From Pseudoflavonifractor phocaeensis (GTDB lineage: Bacteria > Bacillota > Clostridia > Oscillospirales > Oscillospiraceae): DNA of 51,224 nt. Below are positions 33,488-42,586 of the stretch, piece by piece. The position numbers were made by a program, and so were the translations under genes. Every line of letters starts with the position of its first letter. The first letter of the stretch is position 1. The notes below the pieces were generated by a model. It was not told the DNA's origin. It made no database searches and saw only the letters and a program-made list of their open reading frames with translations. The stretch lies in contig NZ_JADYUM010000018.1 of NCBI RefSeq assembly GCF_021531815.1, positions 1 to 51,224 on the forward strand. Reading direction: 5' to 3'.

Positions 33488-33568
33488 AAGGGAGCTCGCA
33501 AACGGGCTGAGAGGAAGCTGTGCGCTTCGACCTGTGACCTGATTTGGGTAATGCCAACGTAGGGAGAT
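33488..33568 (+). promoter_or_regulatory. TPP riboswitch (THI element)
   Basis: The conserved core is present in order: GGGAGCTCGC, then GGGCTGAGAGG (pyrimidine-binding arm), a variable stem, ACCTGATTTGGGTAATGCC, and AACGTAGGGA. It sits between the promoter and thiM, and a terminator hairpin follows, so high TPP should stop transcription. Confidence 0.95.
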
Positions 33569-33583
33569 AGTTTTCGGCCAAAC

Positions 33584-33630
33584 CGCCGCGGGAACGTCTT
33601 CTGAACGTCAGGACGCCCCGCGGCGTTCTT
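33584..33630 (+). terminator. Expression-platform terminator of the TPP riboswitch
   Basis: CGCCGCGGG pairs with CCCGCGGCG, with an inner ACGTC/GACGT-type stem, and is followed by TTCTTATTT. Confidence 0.7.
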
Positions 33631-33658
33631 ATTTACAGCGAAAAGGAGGAATCCCACC

Positions 33659-34480
33659 GTGCTGGGAACTTGTCTGGAGAACGTCCGCAAGGCCGCTCCC
33701 CTGATCCACTGCATCACCAATTACGTCACTGTCAACGACGTGGCCAACATCCTGCTGGCCTGCGGAGGCAGTCCCATTATGTCCGACGACATCCAGGAGG
33801 TGGAGGACATCACTGCCCTGTGCGCCGGCCTGACTCTGAATATCGGAACCCTGAACCAGCGCACCCTCCCCTCCATGCTGGCGGCGGGCAAGCGGGCCGC
33901 CGCACTGGGCCACCCGGTGGTACTGGACCCTGTGGGGGCCGGCGCCAGCCCCCTGCGCACCCAGTCCGCCCGTTCTCTGATAGAGGCCATCCCCTTCACC
34001 CTCATCCGTGGCAACATGTCCGAGATCAAGGCCCTCTCCCAGCTGTCCATCTCCTCCCGCGGTGTGGACGCCGGCACAGGGGACGGGGTGACAGAGGAGA
34101 CTCTGGAATCGGGCGTGGCCTTCGCCAAGGATGCCGCCCTCCGGTTTGGGACCATCGTATCCATCACCGGCGCCATCGATCTGGTCTCTGACGGGGCGCG
34201 CTGCTACGTGATCCGCAACGGCAGGGCCGAGATGGGCCGGATCACCGGCACCGGCTGCCAGCTGTCCGCCCTCACCGCCGCCTACCTGGCCGCCAACCGG
34301 GGCAACGAGCTGGAGGCGGCGGCCGCCGCCGTGGCCTCCATGGGGCTGGCCGGGGAGATCGGCTGGAGCCATCTGGCCCCCTACGAGGGCAACGCCACCT
34401 ACCGCAACCGCATCATCGACGCCATCTTCCGCATGGACGGAGAGGTCTTGGAGAAGGGAGCCAACTATGAACTGCGATAA
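33659..34480 (+). CDS. thiM: Hydroxyethylthiazole kinase
   Basis: A 273-residue kinase that phosphorylates salvaged thiazole alcohol for thiamine synthesis. It starts at GTG 33659 with AGGAGG upstream. Family motifs: PLIHCITNYVTVNDVANILLA, GGSPIMSD, VLDPVGAGAS, LIRGNMSEI, and the catalytic GRITGTGCQLSAL. It is the first gene after the TPP riboswitch and overlaps thiE by 14 bases. Confidence 0.96.
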   Translation: MLGTCLENVRKAAPLIHCITNYVTVNDVANILLACGGSPIMSDDIQEVEDITALCAGLTLNIGTLNQRTLPSMLAAGKRAAALGHPVVLDPVGAGASPLRTQSARSLIEAIPFTLIRGNMSEIKALSQLSISSRGVDAGTGDGVTEETLESGVAFAKDAALRFGTIVSITGAIDLVSDGARCYVIRNGRAEMGRITGTGCQLSALTAAYLAANRGNELEAAAAAVASMGLAGEIGWSHLAPYEGNATYRNRIIDAIFRMDGEVLEKGANYELR

Positions 34481-35108
34481 GAACGATCTGCGGCTCTACG
34501 CCGTCACCGACCGGGCCTGGCTGGGGGACAAGACTCTGGTTCAGCAGGTGGAGGAGTCCTTACAAGGCGGGGCTACCATGATCCAGCTCCGGGAAAGGCA
34601 CCTGGACCGGGCCGCCTTCAAGGCGGAGGCCCTGGAGCTGAAGGAGTTGTGCCGGACCTACGCCGTCCCTCTCATCATCAACGATGACGTGGAGCTGGCC
34701 CTGGAGATCGGGGCCGACGGCGTCCATGTGGGCCAGGAGGACCTGGAGGCGGGCCGTGCCCGGGCCCTGCTGGGGCCGGACAAGCTTCTGGGCGTCTCCG
34801 CCCACTCTGTGGAGGAGGCCCTCCGGGCGCAGGCAGCCGGGGCCGACTATCTGGGCGCGGGCGCGGTATTTCCCACGGGCACCAAGGACGATGTGTCCGT
34901 CCTCCCCTATGAACGGCTGAAGGACATCTGCGCCGCCGTGGACATCCCGGTGGTGGCCATCGGGGGCATCGGTGAACACAATATCCTCCAGCTCGCCGGC
35001 AGCGGCGTCGCCGGGGTGGCGGTGGTTTCCGCCATCTATGCCCAGCCCGACGTGCGGGCCGCCGCCCGGCGCCTGAAAGCTTTGGCGGAGGAGATGGTGG
35101 CCAAGTGA
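34467..35108 (+). CDS. thiE: Thiamine-phosphate synthase
   Basis: A 213-residue TIM-barrel enzyme that joins HMP-PP and thiazole phosphate to give thiamine phosphate. Motifs: LYAVTDRAWLG, the MIQLRERHL diphosphate loop, PLIINDDVELALEIGADGVH, GQEDL, and PVVAIGGI near the end. It overlaps thiM upstream and the HAD gene downstream (GTGA). Confidence 0.96.
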   Translation: MNCDKNDLRLYAVTDRAWLGDKTLVQQVEESLQGGATMIQLRERHLDRAAFKAEALELKELCRTYAVPLIINDDVELALEIGADGVHVGQEDLEAGRARALLGPDKLLGVSAHSVEEALRAQAAGADYLGAGAVFPTGTKDDVSVLPYERLKDICAAVDIPVVAIGGIGEHNILQLAGSGVAGVAVVSAIYAQPDVRAAARRLKALAEEMVAK

Positions 35109-35761
35109 AGCTGGATGGCGCCATTTTCGACCTGGACGGCACCCTCGTGGACTCCATGGACATCTGGAACGAGGTCCCCAAGGCCCTGGTCCGCCGGTTC
35201 GGCGGCACGCCCCCGGAGGACCTGGCACGGGACATCGAGACGATGAGCCTCCGGGACGCCTCGGAGTATCTGATCCGGACCTTCCGCCTGGACTGCACCC
35301 CGGAGCAGGTGATGGAGGGGGTCAACAGTCTGGTCACCGCCCAGTACCGGGACACGGTCCCCATGAAGCCGGGCGCGGACCGGCTGCTGGAGCGGCTGGC
35401 CGCCCTGGGAATCCCCTGCGGCATCGCCACCGCCAGCGAGGACTTCCAGGCCCAGGCCGCCATGGAACGGCTGGGGCTGTGGGACCAGTTCCGCTTCGCC
35501 GTCAGTTCCAGCCAGTACGGGTCCAAGACGTCCCCGGACATCTATTGGGAGGCGGCCCGGCGGCTGGGCAGCGCTCCGGAACGCACCTTGGTCTTTGAGG
35601 ACGCCCTTCACGCCGCCCAGTGCGCCAAACAGGCGGGGTTCCTGGTGGCCGGGGTGTACGACGCCTCGGCGGAAGCAGACCAGGAGGCATTGAAACAGCT
35701 CTGCGACTGGTACCTGCCCCGGCTGGACATGCCATATTTTATGGATGAATTGGGCAGATAA
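35105..35761 (+). CDS. HAD-family phosphatase in the thiamine operon
   Basis: A 218-residue beta-phosphoglucomutase-like HAD hydrolase. Motif I is FDLDGTLVDS (nucleophile and acid/base Asp), motif II is ATAS, motif III a Lys in SSQYGSKTSPDIY, and motif IV VFEDALH. The alpha-helical cap lies at about 15-85. It starts at GTG 35105, coupled to the thiE stop. Its place inside a thiamine operon suggests it dephosphorylates a thiamine intermediate such as thiamine phosphate. Plant TH2 fuses a TenA-like and an HAD part with that activity. The substrate here is inference. Confidence 0.85.
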   Translation: MKLDGAIFDLDGTLVDSMDIWNEVPKALVRRFGGTPPEDLARDIETMSLRDASEYLIRTFRLDCTPEQVMEGVNSLVTAQYRDTVPMKPGADRLLERLAALGIPCGIATASEDFQAQAAMERLGLWDQFRFAVSSSQYGSKTSPDIYWEAARRLGSAPERTLVFEDALHAAQCAKQAGFLVAGVYDASAEADQEALKQLCDWYLPRLDMPYFMDELGR

Positions 35762-35871
35762 ACCAAAGTTTACGATCACAACTTCATATCCCCGCCGCGG
35801 TGGATCGGGGGCACCACCTTCCGCCGCGTTATAAAACTTCAATGCGTTTCAAGAATGAAAGGAGAATGTTT

Positions 35872-36669
35872 ATGAAAACAGCATTGACGATCGCTGGAAG
35901 CGACTCCAGCGGAGGCGCCGGGATCCAGGCCGACATCAAGACCATGAGCGCCAACGGCGTATACGCCATGAGCGCCATCACGGCCCTGACGGCCCAGAAC
36001 ACCACCGGCGTCTACGGAATTCTGGAGGCCACCCCAGATTTTCTGGCCAACCAGCTGGACTGCATCTTCACCGACATCTATCCCGACGCGGTGAAGACGG
36101 GCATGGTCTCCTCCACTGCCCTGATCCAGGTCATCGCGGACAAGCTGACCCAGTATCAGGCGAAAAGCATCGTGGTGGACCCGGTGATGGTGGCCACCAG
36201 CGGGTCCCGGCTCATCTCTGAGGAGGCCGTGGACGCTCTGAAGGAGCGGCTACTCCCCCTGGCCACCGTCCTCACGCCCAACATCCCCGAGGCCGAGGTC
36301 CTGTCCGGGCTGACCATCCGGAACGCCGCCGACATGGAGGCCGCCGCCCGGGCCATCAGCGAGGCCTACGGCTGCGCCGTGCTGTGCAAGGGCGGACACC
36401 AGATCAACGACGCCGACGACCTTCTGTGGCGGGACGGCGCGGGCAAGTGGTTCCGGGGCAAGCGGATCAACAACTCCAACACCCACGGCACCGGCTGCAC
36501 CCTGTCCTCCGCCATCGCCTCCAACCTGGCCAAGGGCTATGGTCTGGACGAGGCCGTGGAGCGGGCCAAGGCCTACATCTCCGGCGCTCTGGGGGCCATG
36601 CTGGACCTGGGCGCGGGCAGCGGGCCCATGAACCACCTCTTTGACCTGAAGGGGGAGTTTGTCCAATGA
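35872..36669 (+). CDS. thiD: Hydroxymethylpyrimidine/phosphomethylpyrimidine kinase
   Basis: A 265-residue ribokinase-fold enzyme that phosphorylates HMP and HMP-P. Motifs: TIAGSDSSGGAGIQADIKT, NTTGVYG, VVDPVMVATSG, PNIPEAEVLSG, and the catalytic NTHGTGCTLSSAIA. ATG 35872 is favoured by AAAGGAG 7 bases upstream; an in-frame ATG at 35866 is too close to that site. A 110-base gap separates it from the HAD gene, with no clear promoter or terminator. It overlaps the next gene by 4 bases. Confidence 0.96.
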   Translation: MKTALTIAGSDSSGGAGIQADIKTMSANGVYAMSAITALTAQNTTGVYGILEATPDFLANQLDCIFTDIYPDAVKTGMVSSTALIQVIADKLTQYQAKSIVVDPVMVATSGSRLISEEAVDALKERLLPLATVLTPNIPEAEVLSGLTIRNAADMEAAARAISEAYGCAVLCKGGHQINDADDLLWRDGAGKWFRGKRINNSNTHGTGCTLSSAIASNLAKGYGLDEAVERAKAYISGALGAMLDLGAGSGPMNHLFDLKGEFVQ

Positions 36670-37274
36670 TCTCTCCCATCATCACCGCCGTCTTTACCGT
36701 CGGCTACCTCCTTGTCACCCTCTGGCTGTGCCGGGGACTGAAGCTGGACGCCAAGGCCCTGGCCCTGGGGGGCGTCACCTGCGCCATCACCCTGGCGCTC
36801 TCCTCCATCTACATCCCCCTGCCCACCGGCTCCGCCATCACCGCCGGCTCCTGGATCCCCCTGATGCTGCTGGCCCTGACCTATGACCGCCGCCTGGCCT
36901 TCGTCACCGGCTGGGTCACCGGCGTCCTGGCCCTGTTCCTTCTCCCCCTCTGGGCGCCCGTCCACTGGGCCCAGATCTTCGTGGAACACCTGGTGGCCTT
37001 CTCCTGCCTGGGCTACGCCGGCCTGTTCGGCAGCGACAAGAAATGGAAAGTGCTGGCCGGGGTCCTGCTGGCCATCCTCCTGCGCTTCATCGGCCAGGTG
37101 CTGTCCGGCGTCATTTTCTTCTCTGACAACGCCTGGGACGGCTGGGGCGCTTGGGCTTACAGCATCACCTACCACCTGTCCTCCAAGATCCCCGAGGGCA
37201 CCGTCACCGCCCTCATTATGCTGGCCCTGCCTCTCCAGACCATCAAGAAAGCGATCGGAGGGGACCGCAAATGA
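36666..37274 (+). CDS. thiT: Thiamine ECF transporter S component
   Basis: A 202-residue membrane protein with six hydrophobic helices. It matches ThiT (YuaJ): GGVTCAITLALSSI, SAITAGSWIPLMLLAL, the conserved SGVIFFSDNAWDGWG and AYSITYHL that line the thiamine pocket. It captures thiamine and works with shared ECF ATPase/T subunits encoded elsewhere. It is coupled to thiD and tenA by 4-base overlaps. The related ThiW is an alternative name for a protein in this position, but the aromatic motif favours ThiT. Confidence 0.82.
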   Translation: MISPIITAVFTVGYLLVTLWLCRGLKLDAKALALGGVTCAITLALSSIYIPLPTGSAITAGSWIPLMLLALTYDRRLAFVTGWVTGVLALFLLPLWAPVHWAQIFVEHLVAFSCLGYAGLFGSDKKWKVLAGVLLAILLRFIGQVLSGVIFFSDNAWDGWGAWAYSITYHLSSKIPEGTVTALIMLALPLQTIKKAIGGDRK

Positions 37275-37939
37275 CCTTTCTGGAAGAATGTATTCAGGAC
37301 AGCATGCCCATCTGGGAGTCCTGCCTGGACACGGAATTTCTAAAGGGGATCGCCGACGGCTCCCTGCCCGAGGACTGCTTCAAGGGCTATATCGTGGATG
37401 ACAGCCTCTATCTCCGGGAGTACTCCAAGGTCTTCGCCTGGGGCATGATCAACTCCCACGACATGGAGGAGATCCGCAACTACTACTCTCTGCTCTCCTT
37501 CGTCAACGAGAGCGAGGACGCCACCCGCCGCTACTACCTCAAGCGCTACCACATCACCGACGAGGAGATCCAGCCCCTCCCCCTCCGCCCGGAGAATCAG
37601 GCCTATGTGGACACCATGCTCACCGCCGCCCGGGAGGGGCAGGGCGCTGCCGAGTGTATGATGGCCTGCCTGCCCTGTATGCTCAGCTATGGCTGGATCT
37701 TCGGTGAGATGATCCGCCGCGCCCCCCAGGTGGAGCGCACGCCCTACTGGCCCCTGGTCAGCGACTACGCCGGCAACCGCTATGACGCCATCTGCAAGGC
37801 CTGGTCCCAGTTCACCGACAAGGTCTGCCGGGACCTGTCCCCGGAGCGCCGGCAGCGGTGTATGGAGATCTTCCGGGCCTGCTCCCAGCATGAGTACCAC
37901 TTCTGGGAGATGAGCGCCCGGCCCCGAACCGATATTTGA
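37271..37939 (+). CDS. tenA: TenA family protein (thiaminase II / aminopyrimidine aminohydrolase)
   Basis: A 222-residue all-helical enzyme of thiamine salvage, releasing HMP from degraded thiamine (aminopyrimidine). The N-terminal helices show KGYIVDDSLYLREYSKVFAWG. The predicted catalytic Cys is in ACLPCMLSYGWIFGE (about residue 136), and Tyr and Glu residues typical of the family follow (HEYHFWEM at the end). It starts at ATG 37271, overlapping thiT. Confidence 0.88.
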   Translation: MTFLEECIQDSMPIWESCLDTEFLKGIADGSLPEDCFKGYIVDDSLYLREYSKVFAWGMINSHDMEEIRNYYSLLSFVNESEDATRRYYLKRYHITDEEIQPLPLRPENQAYVDTMLTAAREGQGAAECMMACLPCMLSYGWIFGEMIRRAPQVERTPYWPLVSDYAGNRYDAICKAWSQFTDKVCRDLSPERRQRCMEIFRACSQHEYHFWEMSARPRTDI

Positions 37940-37961
37940 GATGACAAGGAGTGCATGATAG

Positions 37962-39269
37962 ATGGAACGCAATTACGCTACCCAGATGGACGCCGCCCGC
38001 CGGGGCATCGTTACCCCCGAGCTTCAAACCGTAGCCAAGAAAGAAAAGATGACCGTGGAGGAGCTGATGCCCCTGGTGGCCTCCGGCAAGGTGGCCATCC
38101 CCGCCAACCGCCTCCACACCTGCCTGGACGCCGAGGGCATCGGCTCCATGCTCCGCACCAAGATCAACGTGAACCTGGGGGTCTCCCGGGACTGTAAGGA
38201 CTACGACATTGAGATGCAGAAGGTGCTGTCCGCCGTCAACATGGGGGCCGAGGCCATCATGGACCTGTCCAGCCACGGCAACACCCAGCCCTTCCGCCGC
38301 AAGCTCACCGCCGAGTGCCCCGCCATGATCGGCACTGTCCCCGTCTATGACAGCGTCATCCACTACCAGCGGGACCTGAACACCCTCACCGCCCAGGACT
38401 TCATCGACGTGATCCGCCTCCACGCCCAGGACGGCGTGGACTTCGTCACCCTCCACTGCGGCATCACCCGCAAGACCATCGACCAGATCCGCACTCACAA
38501 GCGGAAGATGAACATCGTCTCCCGGGGCGGCTCCCTGGTCTTCGCCTGGATGTGCATGACCGGAGAGGAGAATCCTTTTTATGAATATTACGACCAGATC
38601 CTGGACATCTGCCGGGAGTACGACGTGACCATCTCCCTAGGCGACGCCTGCCGCCCCGGCTGTCTGGCCGACGCCACCGACGTGTGCCAGATCGAGGAGC
38701 TGGTGCGCCTGGGCGAGCTGACCAAGCGGGCCTGGGAGAAGGACGTTCAGGTCATGGTGGAGGGCCCCGGCCACGTGCCCATGGACCAGATCGCCGCCAA
38801 CATGAAGGTCCAGCAGACCATCTGTATGGGCGCTCCCTTCTATGTACTGGGTCCCCTGGTCACCGACATCGCCCCCGGCTATGACCACATCACCGCCGCC
38901 ATCGGCGGGGCCATCGCCGCCATGAGCGGCGCCGCCTTCCTGTGCTACGTCACCCCCGCCGAGCACCTGGCCCTCCCCAATCTGGAGGATGTGAAGCAGG
39001 GCATCATCGCCAGCAAGATCGCCGCCCACGCCGCCGACATCGCCAAGGGCGTCCGGGGTGCCCGGGACATCGACGACAAGATGGGCGACGCCCGCCGGGC
39101 CCTGGACTGGGAGGCCCAGTGGGCCTGCGCCCTGGACCCCGAGACTGCCAAGGCCATCCGGGCCGACCGCTCTCCGGAGCACGACGACACCTGCTCCATG
39201 TGCGGCAAGTTCTGCGCGGTGCGCAGCATGAACAAGGCCCTGAACGGGGAACTGGTGGACATCCTTTAA
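37962..39269 (+). CDS. thiC: Phosphomethylpyrimidine synthase
   Basis: A 435-residue radical SAM enzyme that converts AIR to HMP-P. It is the short form lacking the N-terminal domain of the E. coli protein, as is common in anaerobes. Recognisable segments: [55 protein letters not shown] and YVTPAEHL. The 4Fe-4S motif reads CSMCGKFC, one residue shorter than CX2CX4C. It is last in the thiamine operon and gives de novo pyrimidine supply. No thiazole synthesis genes are nearby. Confidence 0.95.
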   Translation: MERNYATQMDAARRGIVTPELQTVAKKEKMTVEELMPLVASGKVAIPANRLHTCLDAEGIGSMLRTKINVNLGVSRDCKDYDIEMQKVLSAVNMGAEAIMDLSSHGNTQPFRRKLTAECPAMIGTVPVYDSVIHYQRDLNTLTAQDFIDVIRLHAQDGVDFVTLHCGITRKTIDQIRTHKRKMNIVSRGGSLVFAWMCMTGEENPFYEYYDQILDICREYDVTISLGDACRPGCLADATDVCQIEELVRLGELTKRAWEKDVQVMVEGPGHVPMDQIAANMKVQQTICMGAPFYVLGPLVTDIAPGYDHITAAIGGAIAAMSGAAFLCYVTPAEHLALPNLEDVKQGIIASKIAAHAADIAKGVRGARDIDDKMGDARRALDWEAQWACALDPETAKAIRADRSPEHDDTCSMCGKFCAVRSMNKALNGELVDIL

Positions 39270-39290
39270 ACGCTGTTTTCCCAATGCTTC

Positions 39291-39323
39291 GGAACGCCGG
39301 ACGGCCTTGCCGTCCGGCGTTCC
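39291..39323 (+). terminator. Terminator hairpin after thiC
   Basis: GGAACGCCGGACGGC pairs perfectly with GCCGTCCGGCGTTCC around CTT. There is no long T run. It lies between convergent genes and may serve both. Confidence 0.75.
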
Positions 39324-39328
39324 TCCGC

Positions 39329-39523
39329 TTACAGGTCCAGGGCGTCGGCCAGGCTGTCCACGGCCTCGTTGACCCGCTTGGCGGCCATGTGGGCCGCCCG
39401 GCGGATCTGCCGCTGGGAGGGCGCCATGCTCATGCCCAGCACCGTCCCGGCCGCCATCCCCGCGGCCATTCCCATGAAGAACTTCCCGCTGCCCGAACAG
39501 GTATTCCCGCTCACGCTCGTCAC
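39329..39523 (-). CDS. Small glycine/alanine-rich hypothetical membrane protein
   Basis: About 61-64 residues, starting at GTG 39523 or, more likely from the spacing to GGAAGGAG, GTG 39514. One Gly/Ala/Met-rich helix (FFMGMAAGMAAGTVLGMSMA) is followed by a basic-amphipathic helix (QRQIRRAAHMAAKRVNEAVDSL). It resembles small YtxH-like proteins of Firmicutes. Function is unknown. It is convergent with thiC and divergent from pyrC. Confidence 0.6.
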   Translation of the reverse strand: MTSVSGNTCSGSGKFFMGMAAGMAAGTVLGMSMAPSQRQIRRAAHMAAKRVNEAVDSLADALDL

Positions 39524-39596
39524 TCCTTCCGGCGAAAGGGCGGACCGTCCGCTCTCACGCCCGCCATTATTCTTTCCGGAAATCCGGAAAAATCCG

Positions 39597-39625
39597 TTGC
39601 TAAATCCTGTCTGTTCCGCTATAAT
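39597..39625 (+). promoter_or_regulatory. Promoter of the pyrimidine operon
   Basis: TTGCTA (39597-39602), 17 bases, TATAAT (39620-39625). A leader of about 130 bases follows before pyrC. I see no clear PyrR-type attenuator in it. Confidence 0.8.
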
Positions 39626-39764
39626 TTATCATGCCACTGGTACGGGCAGTTTTCCCCTTTCCCGTTTCAGAGAAATGTGGAATTTTCTCCCATTCCCAGA
39701 CTGTTTTGGCTGATTTTTCATTGAATACGGCTTTGGCCCGAAATATCCGGAGGAATTTGATCCC

Positions 39765-41042
39765 ATGAAACTTCTCATCAAAAACGGACGGGTGGTCCAC
39801 CCGGTCACCAGCGCGGTCCTCCTTCAGAACCTGCTGGTGGAAGACGGCAAGGTATCTCTGTTGGAACGCGGCCTGGACGTGGAAGCCGACCAAGTCATCA
39901 ACGCTTCCGGGCTGGTGGTCTGCCCCGGTCTGGTGGACATGCACGTCCACCTGCGTGACCCCGGCCTGACCTACAAGGAGGACATCCTCACCGGCTCCGC
40001 CGCCGCCGCCCGGGGCGGCGTCACCTCCATGGCCTGCATGGCCAACACCGATCCCACTGTGGACTGTCCGGAACAGGTATCCTACATTCTGGAAAAGGCC
40101 AAGCTGGGCTCCGGGGTCCAGATCTACCCCATCGCCGCCCTGTCCAAAGGCCTGCGTGGGGAGGAGCCCACCGACGCGGAGGCGCTGAAAAAGGCCGGGG
40201 CCATCGCCCTGTCCGATGACGGCAACAATGTGGACAACGCCAACCTGATGCGGGACGTGCTCATCCGCGCCCGGCGGCTGGACCTCCCCGTCCTTTGCCA
40301 CTGTGAGGACACCTCTATGGTGGCGGGCCGGGCGGTGAACGAGGGCAGCGTCTCCCGCCAGCTGTGGCTGGAGGGCCGTCCCGCCATCGCCGAGGAGATC
40401 GTGGTCATGCGGGACGCCATGCTGGCCGAGGAAACCGGCGCCCACGTCCATATCTGCCACGTCTCCACCGCCCGCAGCGTGGACATCATCCGCAAGATGA
40501 AAAAGAAGGGCGTCCCCATCACCTGCGAGACCTGCCCCCAGTACTTCACCCTCACCGAGGACGAGGTGCTCACCAAGGGCTCCATGGCCCGGGTCAATCC
40601 GCCCCTGCGCACCGCCCAGGACGTGAAGGGCATCATCGCCGGACTGAAGGACGGCACCATCGACGTCATCGCCACCGACCACGCCCCCCACTCCGCCGAG
40701 GAGAAGGCCCGTCCCCTCACCCGTGCCCCCAGCGGCATGATCGGCCTGGAGACCTCCCTGGCCATCACCCTCACCGAGCTGTACCACACCAAGAAGATGG
40801 AACTGCCCGTCATCATCCGGCGGATGACCACCAATCCCGCCGATATCCTCCACCTGCCCAAGGGCCGCATGTCCCTGGGCGTGGACGCCGACCTGACCAT
40901 CTTCGACCCCGACGAGGAGTGGACCATCGATCCCGAGCAGTTCGCCTCCAAGGCCCGGAACACCCCCTTCGCCGGACGCCGGGTCAAGGGCCGGGTCAAA
41001 TACACCATCGTGCAGGGGAAGGTCATCTATCAGGACCAGTAA
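39765..41042 (+). CDS. pyrC: Dihydroorotase
   Basis: A 425-residue type I dihydroorotase that closes carbamoyl aspartate to dihydroorotate. Metal ligands are present in DMHVHLRDPG, in HCED, in HICHVSTA and in ATDHAPHS. The carboxylated Lys is expected near YKEDILTGSAAAARGG. CGGAGGAA precedes the ATG. It is first in the pyrC-pyrF-pyrK-pyrD operon. Confidence 0.96.
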   Translation: MKLLIKNGRVVHPVTSAVLLQNLLVEDGKVSLLERGLDVEADQVINASGLVVCPGLVDMHVHLRDPGLTYKEDILTGSAAAARGGVTSMACMANTDPTVDCPEQVSYILEKAKLGSGVQIYPIAALSKGLRGEEPTDAEALKKAGAIALSDDGNNVDNANLMRDVLIRARRLDLPVLCHCEDTSMVAGRAVNEGSVSRQLWLEGRPAIAEEIVVMRDAMLAEETGAHVHICHVSTARSVDIIRKMKKKGVPITCETCPQYFTLTEDEVLTKGSMARVNPPLRTAQDVKGIIAGLKDGTIDVIATDHAPHSAEEKARPLTRAPSGMIGLETSLAITLTELYHTKKMELPVIIRRMTTNPADILHLPKGRMSLGVDADLTIFDPDEEWTIDPEQFASKARNTPFAGRRVKGRVKYTIVQGKVIYQDQ

Positions 41043-41087
41043 TTTCCCCTCAACATAGCTCACCGGAGAAGAAAGGATTTGAATCAT

Positions 41088-42011
41088 ATGTCTTTTGACG
41101 TTTTACAGGACAAGATCCGCGCCATGAAAAACCCCACCGTGGCGGGACTGGACGCCCGCATCGAGTATGTCCCCGCGTATCTCCGCCAGGCCGCCTTTGA
41201 GGAGTACGGCGTGGGCCTGAAGGGGGCCGCCGAGGCCATCTACCAGTTCAACGTGGGCCTTATCGACGCGCTGTGCGACATCGTCCCCGCCGTCAAGCCC
41301 CAGTCCGCCTACTACGAGAACCTGGGCTGGCAGGGCATGGAGATGCTGGAGCGCACCATCCGGTACGCCAAGTCCAAGGGGATGTTCGTCATCGCCGACA
41401 TCAAACGCGGTGACATCGGCTCCACCGCCACCGCCTACGCCGAGGGCTGGCTGTCTGGTGCCAAGATCGAGGGCCAGACCTTCAAGTCCTTCGACGTGGA
41501 CTGTGTGACCCTCAACGGCTACATGGGCTCCGACTCCATCAAGCCCTTCCTGGAGGCCGCCAAGGAGGAGGACAAGTGCGCCTTCGTCCTGGTCAAGACC
41601 TCTAACCCCGGCTCCGGGGAGCTCCAGGACATCATCGCCGGGGACCGGCTGGTCTACCAGGTGATGGGCGACCTGAACGAGCGTATTGCCAAGGGCACTG
41701 AGGGCAAGTACGGCTACACCATGGCCGGCGCCGTCACCGGGGCCACCTATCCCTCCGACATCCGGGCCCTGCGCAAGCGCCTGGAGCACACCTTCTTCCT
41801 GGTCCCCGGCTACGGCGCCCAGGGCGGCACCGCCGACGACGTGCAGTACGCCTTTGACAAGTACGGCCACGGCGCCATCGTCAACTCCTCCCGGGGTATC
41901 ATGTGCGCCTGGAAGAAGACCGGCGGAGACGGCCATGATTTTGCTGAGGCCGCACGGAACGCCGCCATCGCCATGCGGGACGATATCAAGCAGTTCGTGA
42001 CCATCGTGTAA
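41088..42011 (+). CDS. pyrF: Orotidine 5'-phosphate decarboxylase, type 2
   Basis: A 307-residue enzyme making UMP from OMP. The length and motifs fit the longer type 2 family: VGLIDALCDIVPAVKPQSAYYE, the catalytic DIKRGDIGSTATAYAEGW, VLVKTSNPGSGELQD and VPGYGAQGG. ATG 41088 is preferred over TTG 41079, which lies too close to the AAAGGA site. Confidence 0.96.
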   Translation: MSFDVLQDKIRAMKNPTVAGLDARIEYVPAYLRQAAFEEYGVGLKGAAEAIYQFNVGLIDALCDIVPAVKPQSAYYENLGWQGMEMLERTIRYAKSKGMFVIADIKRGDIGSTATAYAEGWLSGAKIEGQTFKSFDVDCVTLNGYMGSDSIKPFLEAAKEEDKCAFVLVKTSNPGSGELQDIIAGDRLVYQVMGDLNERIAKGTEGKYGYTMAGAVTGATYPSDIRALRKRLEHTFFLVPGYGAQGGTADDVQYAFDKYGHGAIVNSSRGIMCAWKKTGGDGHDFAEAARNAAIAMRDDIKQFVTIV

Positions 42012-42043
42012 AATTTCAGCCCGACCACTGAAAGGAGGCCGTC

Positions 42044-42535
42044 ATGGCAAAGGAAAAGCCCCGCTGCGTCCTGTGCGGACAGGAGACCGGCCTGTTTGAC
42101 CGCGACTCCATCCGCTTTTACCGCACCACCCAGGTCGTCTGCTCCAAATGCCGGGACCGCTACGAAAAGGCGGAGGGACCGGAGCGGGACGCCCTGGACC
42201 AGCGTATTCTGTCCTCTCACTGCCTGGAAAACCGGGATGTGGTCCGCCGCGGCTATGAGGCGGCCCAGGAACAAAAGCGCGCGGAGGAGGAAGCCCGGCT
42301 GGAGCAGGAGCGGCAGACTCAGGAGCGCCGGGAGCGGCAGCGGGCCGTTCTCACCTGCTGCGGGCAGGAGATGACTTCCATGGGGGTGTCCACCTTCCAG
42401 TTAGGCGAGCACACCTTCCTTTTGGGCGACCTGGACAACCTGCTCTCCGGCTCCCTGGAGCTGGCCCTGTTCCGCTGTGAGCGCTGCGGACAGATCAAGT
42501 TTTTTGACCCCGCCTGTGTGAAAGAGTCTCTTTAA
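42044..42535 (+). CDS. Hypothetical protein with two zinc ribbons, in the pyr operon
   Basis: A 163-residue protein with AAGGAGG before the ATG. The N-terminus has a treble-clef-like pair (CVLCG at 8 and CSKCR at 32). The centre is a charged helix rich in Glu/Arg/Gln (about 75-103). The C-terminus has a second cysteine set (CCGQEM near 106, CERCG near 147). I recognise no named family. It sits between pyrF and pyrK on the same strand with short gaps, so it is probably cotranscribed. Confidence 0.75.
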   Translation: MAKEKPRCVLCGQETGLFDRDSIRFYRTTQVVCSKCRDRYEKAEGPERDALDQRILSSHCLENRDVVRRGYEAAQEQKRAEEEARLEQERQTQERRERQRAVLTCCGQEMTSMGVSTFQLGEHTFLLGDLDNLLSGSLELALFRCERCGQIKFFDPACVKESL

Positions 42536-42586
42536 GTTCTCCCCATCAAGGTCCCTTTTGCGGGGGCCAATGAAAGTAGTGCTGTC

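Noticed and set aside
39626-39764. A PyrR attenuator before pyrC
   Set aside because: The leader shows no clear PyrR-binding loop or terminator.
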